Below are positions 19,301-27,660 of a stretch of 64,000 nucleotides of DNA, piece after piece (position 1 is the stretch's first letter; each line of letters opens with the position of its first letter). The DNA is from Marinicellulosiphila megalodicopiae (GTDB taxonomy: Bacteria; Pseudomonadota; Gammaproteobacteria; Pseudomonadales; Natronospirillaceae): the NCBI RefSeq assembly GCF_045862395.1, contig NZ_AP023087.1, forward strand, positions 2,418,001 to 2,482,000. The letters run 5' to 3'. Made by a program: the position numbers and the translations under genes. The notes under the pieces were generated by a model. That model worked only from the letters and a program-made list of their open reading frames with translations, was not told the DNA's origin and did no database searches.

Positions 19301-20913
19301 TAGTAAATAACAATCCTAATATTGATGACGGTGCGCCTGATCCACAATCTGAGAATTTTGGTGAGCATATTGTGAATGCTGATCAATGGTATTGTTTAGA
19401 AGTTGGTTTTGATGACACTCAAGAGGTATCAAAATTATACTCTTGGGCAGACGGCGTGTTGGTTCACTCAATTGAACAAAACTCAGATTTTACAAATATC
19501 AAAGATAGCGTAGACGATCATTGGATGAGTGACATGTTCCATGAAATTGTATTTGGGTGGCATAGTTTCTCACAAAATCAAAACACATTATATTTTGATG
19601 ACATTGTGGTTTCTACTGAAAGAATTGGTTGTGATGACACTCTTCAGCGTGTGATTTTAGAGCCTGCTTTTGAATTATCTCAAAATTCTATGGTTGTGAC
19701 TGCTGACTCAACAGAGTCTGCTGGAACTGCTGCATTCACTTATTTGTGGGATTTTAATGGTGAGTATACTTCTATGGATGCGATCCCAAGTTATACCTTT
19801 TCTACCGGTGGTAACAAGACAATCACATTAACAATTACAAGTGGAAGCTCTAGTAAATCATTAGAGAAAACCATTAATGTGATTGATACTTTATACATAG
19901 AATTACTGCAAAGAGTGTCCACTAATATTGTTGAGCAAACTTGTTTTGAATGCCATGAAAGCTCACAAGCCAAACCTTTAATGTTTGATTCATTTGCACC
20001 GGAAGATGTGGAATTGGCATTAAAAAATTACATCAAGGACAATGACACTCAAACTTTAATTGATGTACCAAATGGTATAGACCATGGCGCGATGCCAGCA
20101 GATCAAATAACCGACGCAAACAACGAACAAGACTGGAGTGATTTAGTTTTAGCCATTGACGCGACACCAACAAGAGGCGAGCAACCTGAAAATGCGTATA
20201 TTTTTGATAACTTTGAAAATCAAGAACATAACGCCATTCCAGCTGGCTGGAAAACCTGGGTTGAATATGGCGTTAATAGCTCACTTAACAATCCAGGAAA
20301 CTCATCGTTTGTGTTAATTGATACGACCAAAGCCTACTCTGGAACAAATTCAGTAAGAGTGAAAACATCGAACTCAGTTATTAAACCCACCTTCTTAGTC
20401 CAAGATTTACCAACAGATCAAGATGCATTTTATTCTCGTGCTTGGATGTACCTTCCTGCAGAATTAGGCGGTGGAGAATACGGAGCAAGTGGGAACCATG
20501 TACACTTTATGGCGTATTCAACGGCACTTGATGGGTCAAATCAAGAAGAGTTACGTTTTGGCGCAGCAAAAGACAAAGTACTATCGGCATTTCTACCCAA
20601 TTCAATTGATGACTCTACAACCAAAATTGTTCCAACCACCATCATTCCAGCAAATGAATGGGTTTGTGTGGAATTTGCAATGATCAAAGATCCAGTATTT
20701 GATCAAGCAATTGCATGGGTAAATGGCGTTCAAACCTTTGCAGCCATATCACCAACAGATTGGGAAAAAACACCCGCCCAATATTTCAGTGATCATCCTG
20801 AGTTAGGGAACTACATTACCTTTGGCTGGAGAGCGTTTGGTGACACTAAAGGGGTTGAAGATGTTTGGTTTGATGATATTGCGGTTTCAGATGAATATAT
20901 TGGATGTAATTAA
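16321..20913 (+). CDS. Giant PKD-repeat lipoprotein with two lamG-like domains and a CxxCH motif
   Basis: A surface lipoprotein of 1530 residues. The ATG at 16321 has an AAGGA site 7 bases upstream. A lipobox (LLVGC) puts the lipidated cysteine at residue 22. Then come an Ig-like segment, seven PKD-type repeats of 94 residues (128-785), more PKD-like modules (AWDFNSES, LWDFNGEY), and two related jelly-roll/lamG-like domains, each opening with FENFE or NFENQ and closing YFDDIVVS or WFDDIAVS. Between the latter, CFECH (1208-1212) is a single c-type haem motif with a possible distal Met in HGAMPADQ. It probably binds or acts on a polymer at the cell surface; no catalytic domain is recognised. 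Confidence 0.85.
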   Translation: MLHRLLPKSIIPLIFSTLLVGCIDNPFEQKDPETPINQPPIASFLKQETTLLATSTDSDSATLTHTWSVNNQVLSSDAQLDLTQQYFVNDEVLSGKHTLRLTTSDGELSSSIIIENISFTPDITVILNRAPTAIILADTLTANTTESITFDSTGSNDTEDGTNLTYQWFIDDVLIAAETNSTLEHTFVSANTYSVSLIVTDTENLASDLVSTDVIITEVISNSAPIAVITSDLSEALINEVVTFDSAGSNDTEDGTTLTYQWFIDDVLVLNETNSTFEYSFETAETYSVSLVVTDTENLDSDSVSMDAVISDVVFNSAPIAVITSDLSEALINEVVTFDSAGSNDIEDGTTLTYQWFINDVLVLNETNSTFEYSFDTAETYSVSLIVTDTENLASDLVSTDVIITEVISNSAPIAVITSDLSEALINEVVTFDSAGSNDTEDGTTLTYQWFIDDVLVLNETNSTFEYSFETAETYSVSLIVTDTENLASDLVSTDVIITEVISNSAPIAVITSDLSEALINEVVTFDSAGSNDTEDGTTLTYQWFIDDVLVLNETNSTFEYSFETAETYSVSLVVTDTENLDSDSVSMDVVISDVVFNSAPIAVITSDLSEALINEVVTFDSAGSNDTEDGTTLTYQWFIDDVLVLNETNSTFEYSFETAETYKVSLVVTDTENLDSDSVSMDVVISDVVFNSAPIAVITSDLSEALINEVVTFDSAGSNDTEDGTTLTYQWFIDDVLVLDESNSTLEYSFDTAETYSVSLVVTDTENLSSDAVYTDVTISESMLPVAMFTAQTADLLITVDAALSAGDNLTYAWDFNSESTGSGRTSFYQFTTEGEKVITLVISNLQGQSDSYSQTITISESEVNPAIIFEENFEQYDDDSQPAGWSIFADYQKNPYIGNYNTKINVISTDSNSGEKSLRIIGPENGPMQIFKALPASANKIYTRVYVKQTLQMGGLANTNHDHIIALRSDDPNPANKEVRWGEAKGAIGTTLVNNNPNIDDGAPDPQSENFGEHIVNADQWYCLEVGFDDTQEVSKLYSWADGVLVHSIEQNSDFTNIKDSVDDHWMSDMFHEIVFGWHSFSQNQNTLYFDDIVVSTERIGCDDTLQRVILEPAFELSQNSMVVTADSTESAGTAAFTYLWDFNGEYTSMDAIPSYTFSTGGNKTITLTITSGSSSKSLEKTINVIDTLYIELLQRVSTNIVEQTCFECHESSQAKPLMFDSFAPEDVELALKNYIKDNDTQTLIDVPNGIDHGAMPADQITDANNEQDWSDLVLAIDATPTRGEQPENAYIFDNFENQEHNAIPAGWKTWVEYGVNSSLNNPGNSSFVLIDTTKAYSGTNSVRVKTSNSVIKPTFLVQDLPTDQDAFYSRAWMYLPAELGGGEYGASGNHVHFMAYSTALDGSNQEELRFGAAKDKVLSAFLPNSIDDSTTKIVPTTIIPANEWVCVEFAMIKDPVFDQAIAWVNGVQTFAAISPTDWEKTPAQYFSDHPELGNYITFGWRAFGDTKGVEDVWFDDIAVSDEYIGCN
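16702..18675 (+). repeat. Seven in-register 282-bp tandem repeats inside the PKD lipoprotein gene
   Basis: Units start at 16702, 16984, 17266, 17548, 17830, 18112 and 18394, each exactly 282 bp (94 codons). The first is diverged. The last six are nearly identical at DNA level and open with codons for NSAPIAVITSDLSEAL. Variants at the unit ends (EVIS versus DVVF) shuffle between copies, a sign of recombination or gene conversion. Confidence 0.95.
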
Positions 20914-20939
20914 ATAATTAAAGTTGAATCAAAAATCTG

Positions 20940-20976
20940 ACACAGATAAATGTTAATTACATTTATCTGTGTTTTT
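20940..20976 (+). terminator. Rho-independent terminator after the PKD lipoprotein gene
   Basis: A 14-bp perfect stem (ACACAGATAAATGT / ACATTTATCTGTGT) with a 5-base loop and T-run, 27 bases after the stop codon. It marks the right end of the core block. Just beyond, 21018-21050 holds three copies of an 11-bp unit CAACTCTCATA. Confidence 0.9.
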
Positions 20977-21136
20977 AATCGTAAGCTTTAAAGACTTCCC
21001 TCCCCCATCAATAAACCCAACTCTCATACAACTCTCATACAACTCTCATAGACACCCATAATTATTTTTCAACTGCCAGTTGATATATTGAACTGAATCT
21101 CAAACTAACAAAGATGGAGAATAATCCCGCAAGAAA

Positions 21137-21838
21137 TTGGGATTACACTCATTCAAGATATTCGAGAATGCACGAATAAATCTTGGGTATTTAGGCACAC
21201 CTAAATTTATCGAACACATAGAACAACAGCTTAATATTCAAGCCAAACCAAAACCTAAAGGAGGCAATAAAAAACAAAAAAACTGGCAAGCTAAACGAAA
21301 AAAATACTTGTTTAACACCAAAAATTTAAGCAGTGTGTTTAGAGCTAAATTTATAGAATCCTTAAAAACTCAAGATATCCATTGCCCAACCACCTATCCA
21401 AAAAACTGGATTGCGCATTGCAAAAAAATAGGCAATGGTTCGCCTGCATTAAAATACCTGTCTCAATATTTATATCGAGGTGTATTCAGCGAAAAAAACC
21501 TACTGTCATTAAAACAAGACCAACTGACATGGCGATATAAAGACAGTATAAGTAAGCAATATGTCGTAAAAACAGAACCTATCATGAATTTTTTATTAAG
21601 ATTATTGCAACATGTATTACCAAAAGGATTTCAGCGAGTTAGAAATTATGGATTATTGCATGGCTCAAATCGAACATTATTAATGAAAATCCAACTCATG
21701 CTAAGAGTAACCTTGCCTGAACTTTGTGAATCGTTTCATTACGAAGTCATCTGTCCTTGCTGTAAAAAAGTAATGACATTTTGTGGATTTATAAAATCAA
21801 AAATGAAGATAGAAAAAATGCGAACGATCAGGGCGTAA
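21137..21838 (+). pseudogene. IS91-family transposase remnant (C-terminal half)
   Basis: About 230 residues matching the latter half of IS91-type (Y2) transposases: KKYLFNTKNLSSVFRAKF, then YLSQYLYRGVFSEKNLL, FLLRLLQHVLPKGFQRVRNYGLLHG, and a final CPCC zinc pair. The N-terminal zinc finger and the HxH relaxase motif are absent, and the first 15 or so residues look unrelated, so the gene is 5'-truncated and should be inactive. No IS ends could be fixed. Confidence 0.75.
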
Positions 21839-22161
21839 AAAAGGATAGGTATACGGGATAGGTTTAAATCAGAAAACTAATGGGGTAAAAATATTATATG
21901 ACACTGAATTAATTAAGAATTACCCAAAAAAAGGAAACAGTAGAATGAGAGTAAGGATGCCTCTCAAATTTTAAACATGAAAAAGTTGAAGGAAGCCAAA
22001 ACCCAGAAAAAGTCACAGAAAAGAAATACACTATAAATGAAGACCGGGTGATGACGTGCATGGATGCACTAATGGCATGACAGCAGGATGCTTTGGAATG
22101 ACCAACAATAGGTTAATTTAAATCAAAGTAGTTGCGGCTACGCGCAACCTATTCTTATTTA
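21839..22161. other. Gene-free stretch between the IS91 remnant and the GFA gene
   Basis: No coding frame stands out in these 323 bases. A 13-bp direct repeat GTATACGGGATAG lies at 21849-21861 and 22168-22180, the second copy inside the 3' end of the GFA gene. This suggests that about 306 bp was inserted or duplicated there. A GTTGCG...CGCAAC hairpin lies at about 22131-22148. Confidence 0.5.
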
Positions 22162-22566
22162 TTATGCGTATACGGGATAGAAGCCAGGATGCTGCATGCC
22201 GTTACCAGCTATATGGTCCCATTCCGCCCTGTCTGATACAAATATATGGTTTTTAATTTGCGCACCCTTCAATCCTAACATTGCCCCAGCGGGAACCCAA
22301 TATTTATCACCCGAACGAAACATATTTGGAACAGTTGCGCCACAACAGCTACAAAAAGAATAACTGTAACCTGTTTGCTTGCTGTAGGTAATAATTTTAT
22401 CTTCGCCAGAACACCATTTAAAATTTAGCGCACTAACAAATGCTCCGGTTTGGCACGATGAACCCGTCTGAATCTGACAAATTGAACAATGACATTGGTA
22501 CAATGTTTCAATTTTTTCGTCTATCTCATATGAAATTTCACCGCAAACACACTTTCCATTATTCAT
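22162..22566 (-). CDS. GFA family (glutathione-dependent formaldehyde-activating enzyme-like) zinc protein
   Basis: A 134-residue Mss4-like-fold protein. It carries the zinc ligands CVCGEISYEI, CHCSICQIQTGSS and CSCCGATVPN in the usual GFA order. Despite the family name, most members have no proven formaldehyde role. The stop codon falls within a 13-bp repeat, so the extreme C-terminus may have been altered. It lies next to a group II intron end. Confidence 0.85.
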   Translation of the reverse strand: MNNGKCVCGEISYEIDEKIETLYQCHCSICQIQTGSSCQTGAFVSALNFKWCSGEDKIITYSKQTGYSYSFCSCCGATVPNMFRSGDKYWVPAGAMLGLKGAQIKNHIFVSDRAEWDHIAGNGMQHPGFYPVYA

Positions 22567-22630
22567 ATTTCTCTCGATCTAAGTACACGCAATCACGGTA
22601 GAACGACCCATTACTGAGCCGACCCCGTAC

Positions 22631-22664
22631 AGATCCGGACGTGCGGAATTACCGCATCCGGCTC
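22631..22664 (-). ncRNA. Group II intron domain V
   Basis: On the reverse strand a 34-nt hairpin starts GAGCCGGATGCGG and ends CCGCACGTCCGGATC, the layout of domain V, the catalytic core of group II introns. The flanking 3' sequence, to about 22595, resembles domain VI and the intron end. It lies about 35 bases beyond the stop of the intron reverse-transcriptase remnant, the normal position. Confidence 0.8.
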
Positions 22665-22697
22665 TTCAGTTTATTCACCCGTGTAAAGGCAAACTAT

Positions 22698-23834
22698 TTA
22701 ATACCAGTCAACAACTATGTATTTCTTGCTAACTCGCATCGGCTTAATTTTAAAATACTCTAACATCTTCATGTAATTTTGCCAGTTATAACTTTTACGA
22801 CCACTTCGCCTATTCAACCACTTGAACAAACTGTGTATCACAAAATTTGATAACGTTGATAAACTTCGACTATTATCTGGAAGTCCAAAATAATTTTGAA
22901 ATCCAATTAATTTCCTTCTCAGCTCTGGCAACCAACAATTTAACCTTCTTGATCGCGACGTCTTGATAAAATCATAATATTTTTCAAAACTAGCACGCAT
23001 CTTTTTAGTAGAAGTTCGACGTCTTAATCTTGGTTTTCCCTTTTTATCTTTACACCAATTAAAGGCAAACCCAAGAAACTCAAAACGGTGCTTTCTACTC
23101 GGAAAATATGCACTAAACTTGATTAAGTTTGTTTTCTCTTTAGCTAATTCAAGACCAAACTTTCTTAATCTCTCGGGTAATGATTGATAAAATCTGGCCG
23201 CGTCTTCTTCCATTTCAAAAGCACAAACAAAATCATCCGCATAACGAATCAACATTGCCTTACCTTTTATTTTGGGTTTCACGACTTTTTCAAACCATAA
23301 ATCCAGCGCATAATGTAAATAGATATTGGCTAGCACAGGGCTAATTACACCACCCTGTGGTGAACCTGATTTCGATTTTACACACTCACCTTCAGGTATT
23401 TTCACCTTCGCTTTTAACCACTAATTAATCAAGTTTAGAAACGCTTGATCATCCACTCGTAGTTTCAACATGTCCATTAACCATTTATGATCCAACTCAT
23501 TAAAGAAACCTTTAATGTCTGCCTCAACAATATAATGATAATTCTTATATTGAAGATTTAGATTAAGACTATAAATCGCTTGATGCGCACTTTTGTTTGG
23601 GCGATAGCCATAGCTATTTGGTAAGAAATCCGCCTCACAAATACTTTGCAGAATTTGACTGGCGCACTGTTGCACTAACTTATCTTTTACCGTCGGTAAT
23701 CCAAGCGGACGAAGTTTATCTTTACCTTTTGGGATAAAAATTCGCTTCACATGATCCGTTCGATACAGGGGCATTTTTTGAAGGGAGAGAGGGCGATTTA
23801 TTTTAAAACATTGATGTGCTTTAAAACTAAGCAC
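22698..23834 (-). pseudogene. Group II intron reverse transcriptase/maturase, truncated and with an in-frame stop
   Basis: Two pieces in one frame: 23834-23421, then 23405-22698, separated by a single TAG at 23421-23423. The TAG falls in the conserved LINxWLKA segment, where a lysine or arginine codon is expected. Motifs RPLGLPTVKDKLVQQ, SYGYRPNKSAHQAI, SPQGGVISPVLANIYLHYALD and the catalytic YADD are present, followed by the thumb/X domain. About the first 60-80 residues typical of these enzymes are missing. The 5' intron RNA is also gone, so this is a dead 3' fragment unless the stop is suppressed. Confidence 0.85.
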
Positions 23835-23842
23835 ATCAATGT
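23808..23842. terminator. Perfect 14-bp hairpin at the intron-remnant junction
   Basis: ACATTGATGTGCTT / AAGCACATCAATGT with a 7-base loop. It lies where intron-like sequence stops and directly downstream of the DUF2314-like gene (23891). It may act as that gene's terminator or be a remnant of the insertion. There is no clear T-run. Confidence 0.5.
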
Positions 23843-23890
23843 AAGTAGCTACTATTCTTTCAGGAACTTATCTGGATTAAACAAAATGCA

Positions 23891-25198
23891 TTATTGCGAA
23901 CGCGCTATTTCATCTATACCACCTTGATCAATTAAGCCCTCTGGTCCATATAATTTAAAATCCATAATGGATTCAAATGTAAATTCATATTCCGATCCTG
24001 ATTTTAAACGGTCGTTACTTTTAGGTTGGCTGAGTAATACACCTATCCCACTTGTTCCATTAAATGCTTTTACTTCTACCCAAACTACTTCTGGTGCATC
24101 GGTTAATTCTGTTGCAATGAGCATTCTTATCCCATCAGCTTCTAGTGTATGTCCATTTTCTAAAATTGTTCTTGCTTTATTTCTTGCTTCGATAATAGCA
24201 GCTTCCAAACTTATGGATTGTGTGACATTAGATACTGCGCGGTCTTTGCCAAAAACTGATTTTAGTAATTCAGATTGTTCAGTCCATAGTGGTTCGCCAA
24301 GTTTTGATTTAAATCGAATTGCTAATAATTTTTGTGGGTCACCGTCTAATGGTTTAGCGATTTCTAGTGTAATGGTTGTTTTGCCAGTTCCGTTGGTGTC
24401 TATAAATTCGTTTATGTTGTTACGCACATGTTTATTTGTAATTGTTGAAACATCAATCGTCAGTTTACCTTCAGTTATTTTATGATCGGACTCGATAACC
24501 TGTTGTAGAACTAAGTTGAAAAATTTATCTATGTATCCCATATGATGTTCTGAAAAATTTTCAATGACCAAATTGTATTGACCAAATTTCTCAAGGCCCA
24601 TGCTTACACTTCTGACTCCTTCTTCTACTCGATAAGCTCGTACGCCAAATTGCTTAGCACTCATCAGGTTTTGGTTTAATTCATTTAGTCGTATTTGTTG
24701 AAAGGCCTCAGGGGTAAATGTAAGTGAGTCGGCTACATCAAAAACAAAAGAATCATATGTGTTACTCATGCTTGCGGCACATTTTGATATTGTTTTGAAT
24801 AGTGAGTGCTGTTTATCAAATGGCCCCATTGCTACAAGCGACACTGAAAATGCAGAACTCATTATTTTTTCGGCTTGGCTTTGATTAAACCCTCGTCCAA
24901 AATACTGTAATAATTGCATACTGGGAACAGCTAGCTCTTCAAGACTGTTTTTGCTAATGAACACACTTGGTCCTTTTACCGGTGAATCAAATGACTCTAT
25001 TTGTGTCACTTCATTTAAATCACATTGTTCTAATAATGCCTCAGTGGTGAATGATTTATGTTTTGCGCTAAAGAACATCGCGTAGTGAATAAATACATCG
25101 GGCTCTGTAGTGGTTGATATGCTTTTCATAGACATTGCCGTAAAAAATATGAGTGTCATTAGTTTCGAGACAGCGAATGGATTATTTCGTATGTTCAT
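23891..25198 (-). CDS. Secreted protein with a DUF2314 (YegJ)-like C-terminal domain
   Basis: About 435 residues from ATG at 25198, which has AAAGG 6 bases upstream and gives a signal-like N-terminus (ending about MSMKSIST). An earlier start at 25273 lacks both. The last ~100 residues (WVEVKAFNGTSGIGVLLSQP, LKSGSEYEFTFESIMDFKLYG) resemble DUF2314 domains. The middle, with FDVADSLTFTPEAF and NLVIENFS, resembles the partner domain found in such proteins. No enzymatic residues were identified. It may be accessory, since decayed mobile DNA abuts its 3' end. Confidence 0.55.
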   Translation of the reverse strand: MNIRNNPFAVSKLMTLIFFTAMSMKSISTTTEPDVFIHYAMFFSAKHKSFTTEALLEQCDLNEVTQIESFDSPVKGPSVFISKNSLEELAVPSMQLLQYFGRGFNQSQAEKIMSSAFSVSLVAMGPFDKQHSLFKTISKCAASMSNTYDSFVFDVADSLTFTPEAFQQIRLNELNQNLMSAKQFGVRAYRVEEGVRSVSMGLEKFGQYNLVIENFSEHHMGYIDKFFNLVLQQVIESDHKITEGKLTIDVSTITNKHVRNNINEFIDTNGTGKTTITLEIAKPLDGDPQKLLAIRFKSKLGEPLWTEQSELLKSVFGKDRAVSNVTQSISLEAAIIEARNKARTILENGHTLEADGIRMLIATELTDAPEVVWVEVKAFNGTSGIGVLLSQPKSNDRLKSGSEYEFTFESIMDFKLYGPEGLIDQGGIDEIARSQ

Positions 25199-25640
25199 AT
25201 ATAACCTTTTTGAATGTTTTAATTTCCTAATCCAATGGTCATCATAAATGATTGACCATTGGATTTCACTCAATTAGTCCTTACATTCATATAGAAAACA
25301 GTCGATGATTATTGCTTTGTAGGTGAGTTTTGATGGTATTTGTTGATAATCATGTAATTGATTTGTGACAGCTTATTTATCAATATTGCCATTTGGCAGT
25401 TGAAATATTTCTTAATGTCTATGAATCTTCAATTCCCCCATCTTTTCTTAGGAGTCTTCTTCCTATCGTGACTTCACTCCTTTATATTCTACAACTAATC
25501 ATTTTTCCTTATTGTGAGCCAATTAATTTTTGAATCTTGCTATTATCGCTATCATAAACTACCATAAATGATACTTAATGTTTTAAATTTTGACTCAAAG
25601 TATCACAAATGATACTTTAAAAATATATAGAAGACGTATT
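25199..25640. other. Intergenic region between the DUF2314-like gene and hipB
   Basis: 442 bases with no convincing gene. It must carry divergent promoters. The hipB operator is at 25597-25618, with a weaker half-matching copy near 25557-25577 (ends AAATGATACTT). A TGGCAGTTGAAA at 25394-25405 is the inverted match of TTTCAACTGCCA at 21067-21078. Confidence 0.5.
25597..25618 (+). promoter_or_regulatory. Operator-like palindrome upstream of hipBA
   Basis: AAAGTATC-ACAAAT-GATACTTT is a perfect inverted repeat with 8-bp arms, 22 bases before the hipB ATG. Antitoxins of the HipB type bind paired palindromes to repress their own operon, so this is the likely autoregulatory site. A degenerate second site sits about 40 bp upstream. 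Confidence 0.65.
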
Positions 25641-25982
25641 ATGAAATATCAATTAATGACTGACGCTCAAATTATGGAAGATTTAGGAAAGCAGTTTGAA
25701 CAGTTACGCTTATTTAAAAATTTAACAGTTGATCAAGTTTGTGAACAAGGCGGTACTAATAAACTTACCGTCAATCGATTTACTCATAATAAAAATGCGA
25801 TTCGTTTAGATGGTCTTATTTCTATTTTAAGGGGCATTGGCGAGCTTGATAAGTTGGAAACTCTGTTTGAAATGCCAGAAAAAATTACTTTTGAAAAAAC
25901 AGACGTTATCAAAAAGAAAAGAGTTCGAAAACCTACTCAAACTTCAAAAGTAAATGAGATTAAGTGGGGCAATGATGAGTGA
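25641..25982 (+). CDS. hipB: HipB-like HTH antitoxin
   Basis: About 113 residues from ATG at 25641 (AGAAG 7 bases upstream). An earlier frame start at 25590 would run across the operator, so it is rejected. The HTH region spans QFEQLRLFKNLTVDQVCEQGGTNKLTVNRF. A basic tail (KKKRVRKPTQ) follows. It would bind and neutralise HipA and repress the operon. Its 3' end overlaps the hipA start by 11 bases. Confidence 0.82.
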   Translation: MKYQLMTDAQIMEDLGKQFEQLRLFKNLTVDQVCEQGGTNKLTVNRFTHNKNAIRLDGLISILRGIGELDKLETLFEMPEKITFEKTDVIKKKRVRKPTQTSKVNEIKWGNDE

Positions 25983-27306
25983 TATTAATCAATTAGAAGT
26001 GTATTTATGGGGAACTAAAATTGGTGTAATTGGTTGGGCAAAAGCTGATAGTCCTACTATTTATTTTGAATACACAGATGAAATGATGTCCATCCCAATT
26101 GAAATTTCGCCAATCAAAATGAAACGTCAACAAAAACTCCACGCATTCACCGATATCAGTGAACGAACATTTAAAGGATTACCTGGCATTTTTGCTGATA
26201 GTTTACCTGATAAGTTTGGCTCTTCTTTAATTGATCAGTATATGGCACAAAAAAATATACCAGTTGAAGATATTACCGCTTTAGATCGACTCGCTTATAT
26301 CGGTAATCGAGCGATGGGTGCTTTGGAATATGTACCTATGGTTAATTTGGGCGATAATGCCTCAAAGAATGTGTTGGATTTAAAATCTTTGGAACAACTA
26401 GCCGATATGGTATTAAACAATAAAAGTGAGTTAGCAAAAAATCTGCAATCGAATCAAGATCACGAACAAGCCATCAAATTTATTCGAGTAGGTTCTAGTG
26501 CGGGTGGTGCTAGAGCAAAAGCTTTAGTTGCTATTTCTCACGATAAAAGTGAAACCCTGTTTGATGGAACCGTTGACCATGGAGAAGGTTTTAGTTATTA
26601 CTTAATTAAGTTTGATAGTGAAAGTAATTCTGATCGTGATTCTAAAGATCCTAAAGGCATGACTGAAATTGAATACAATTATTTTCAGATTGCAAATCAA
26701 TGTGGCATAGCCACCCCTGCTACCAAAGTTATTAATACTCAAGACAGTGATAAAAAACTACATTTTCTAATTGAACGATTTGATCGTTATTGGGACAACA
26801 ACAAAAAACGATTGGAAAAACTGCATTATGCTTCTTGGTGCGCCCTAGCCCATGCCCATCGCGATACTGCTGGGACCTATTCATACGAACAATTAGTGTT
26901 ATTAGTCAAACAAATGAAACTTGGCCAATCTGCTGTGACAGAAATATTCAAACGTGCAGTATTTAATATTATTGGTCGTAACCAGGATGATCATACCAAG
27001 AACTTTGGTTTCTTAATGGACAAACAAGGTAATTGGTCGTTATCACCTGCTTTTGATTTAACCTACTCATATGATCCATTAGGGCAATGGACCAGTAAAC
27101 ATCAAATAACTTTAAATGCTAAACAAGATGATTTTACTCGTAATGATTTAATTGAGTTTGGCAATTACTGTAATTTAAAAGACAAACAGATTAATAACAT
27201 TATTGATAAAACAATTGATGTATTTAAAAATCATGAATATTCAAATTACAGTGCATCGGATGAATTAATTACGTTGATAAAACAAAATCAACGTTTGGGT
27301 CTTTAA
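25972..27306 (+). CDS. hipA: HipA-like serine/threonine kinase toxin
   Basis: HipA kinases phosphorylate a cell target (GltX in E. coli) and cause growth arrest and persistence. About 444 residues from ATG at 25972 (an ATG three bases later is equally possible). The kinase is complete: VGSSAGGARAKAL (P-loop-like), the catalytic segment NIIGRNQDDHTKNFGF and the metal aspartate in LSPAFDLTYS. The N-terminal HipA-N region (LPGIFADSLPDKFG) is also present. It stands at the distal end of the cassette array, transcribed toward it, 43 bases from the last cassette gene. Confidence 0.9.
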   Translation: MMSDINQLEVYLWGTKIGVIGWAKADSPTIYFEYTDEMMSIPIEISPIKMKRQQKLHAFTDISERTFKGLPGIFADSLPDKFGSSLIDQYMAQKNIPVEDITALDRLAYIGNRAMGALEYVPMVNLGDNASKNVLDLKSLEQLADMVLNNKSELAKNLQSNQDHEQAIKFIRVGSSAGGARAKALVAISHDKSETLFDGTVDHGEGFSYYLIKFDSESNSDRDSKDPKGMTEIEYNYFQIANQCGIATPATKVINTQDSDKKLHFLIERFDRYWDNNKKRLEKLHYASWCALAHAHRDTAGTYSYEQLVLLVKQMKLGQSAVTEIFKRAVFNIIGRNQDDHTKNFGFLMDKQGNWSLSPAFDLTYSYDPLGQWTSKHQITLNAKQDDFTRNDLIEFGNYCNLKDKQINNIIDKTIDVFKNHEYSNYSASDELITLIKQNQRLGL

Positions 27307-27349
27307 TTAACATAATCAATCGGGAGGCATTAAGTCTATTCATGATTTT

Positions 27350-27532
27350 TCAGGAAATAAGTGTCGATTGCTCTCCAGGTTCAAATGCTATTTCTAAAGC
27401 TCTTTCGTAATCTTTATTGGCTATTGAAATTAGATATTCTTTATCAAAATTATCCCAAGTTTCTTGAATGTCATTTGAATAACTTAGAAAGCTTAAAACT
27501 GTAAAAGCTAGTAGTACAATTATTTGTTTCAT
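27350..27532 (-). pseudogene. Distal, attC-less cassette gene, probably 3'-truncated
   Basis: A 60-residue frame with a signal peptide (MKQIIVLLAFTVLSFLSYS) and the start of a helical secreted domain (NDIQETWDNFDKEYLISIANKDYERALEIAF). It stops at 27350 with no attC downstream, although every other cassette has one. The natural 3' end and attC were therefore probably lost when the array end was joined to the hipBA segment. Confidence 0.6.
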
Positions 27533-27547
27533 AGATTACCTGGCAAC

Positions 27548-27660
27548 TAACGCTCTAATAAACCACGCAACAACGCGGAGGCTTCTTTGTGTATACTTCG
27601 CGAAGCGAAACACAAAGAAGCCGGAGTGTTTTGCGTCGGTTTTGATTAGCTTTGTTATGT
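27548..27660 (-). repeat. attC 1 (major family)
   Basis: Ends GTTATGT (R'') and TAACGCTC (R' core). Arms GCTTCTTTGTG / CACAAAGAAGC pair perfectly around the conserved CTTCGCGAAG centre. The R'' TTA provides the TAA stop of the gene at 27655. Confidence 0.93.
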
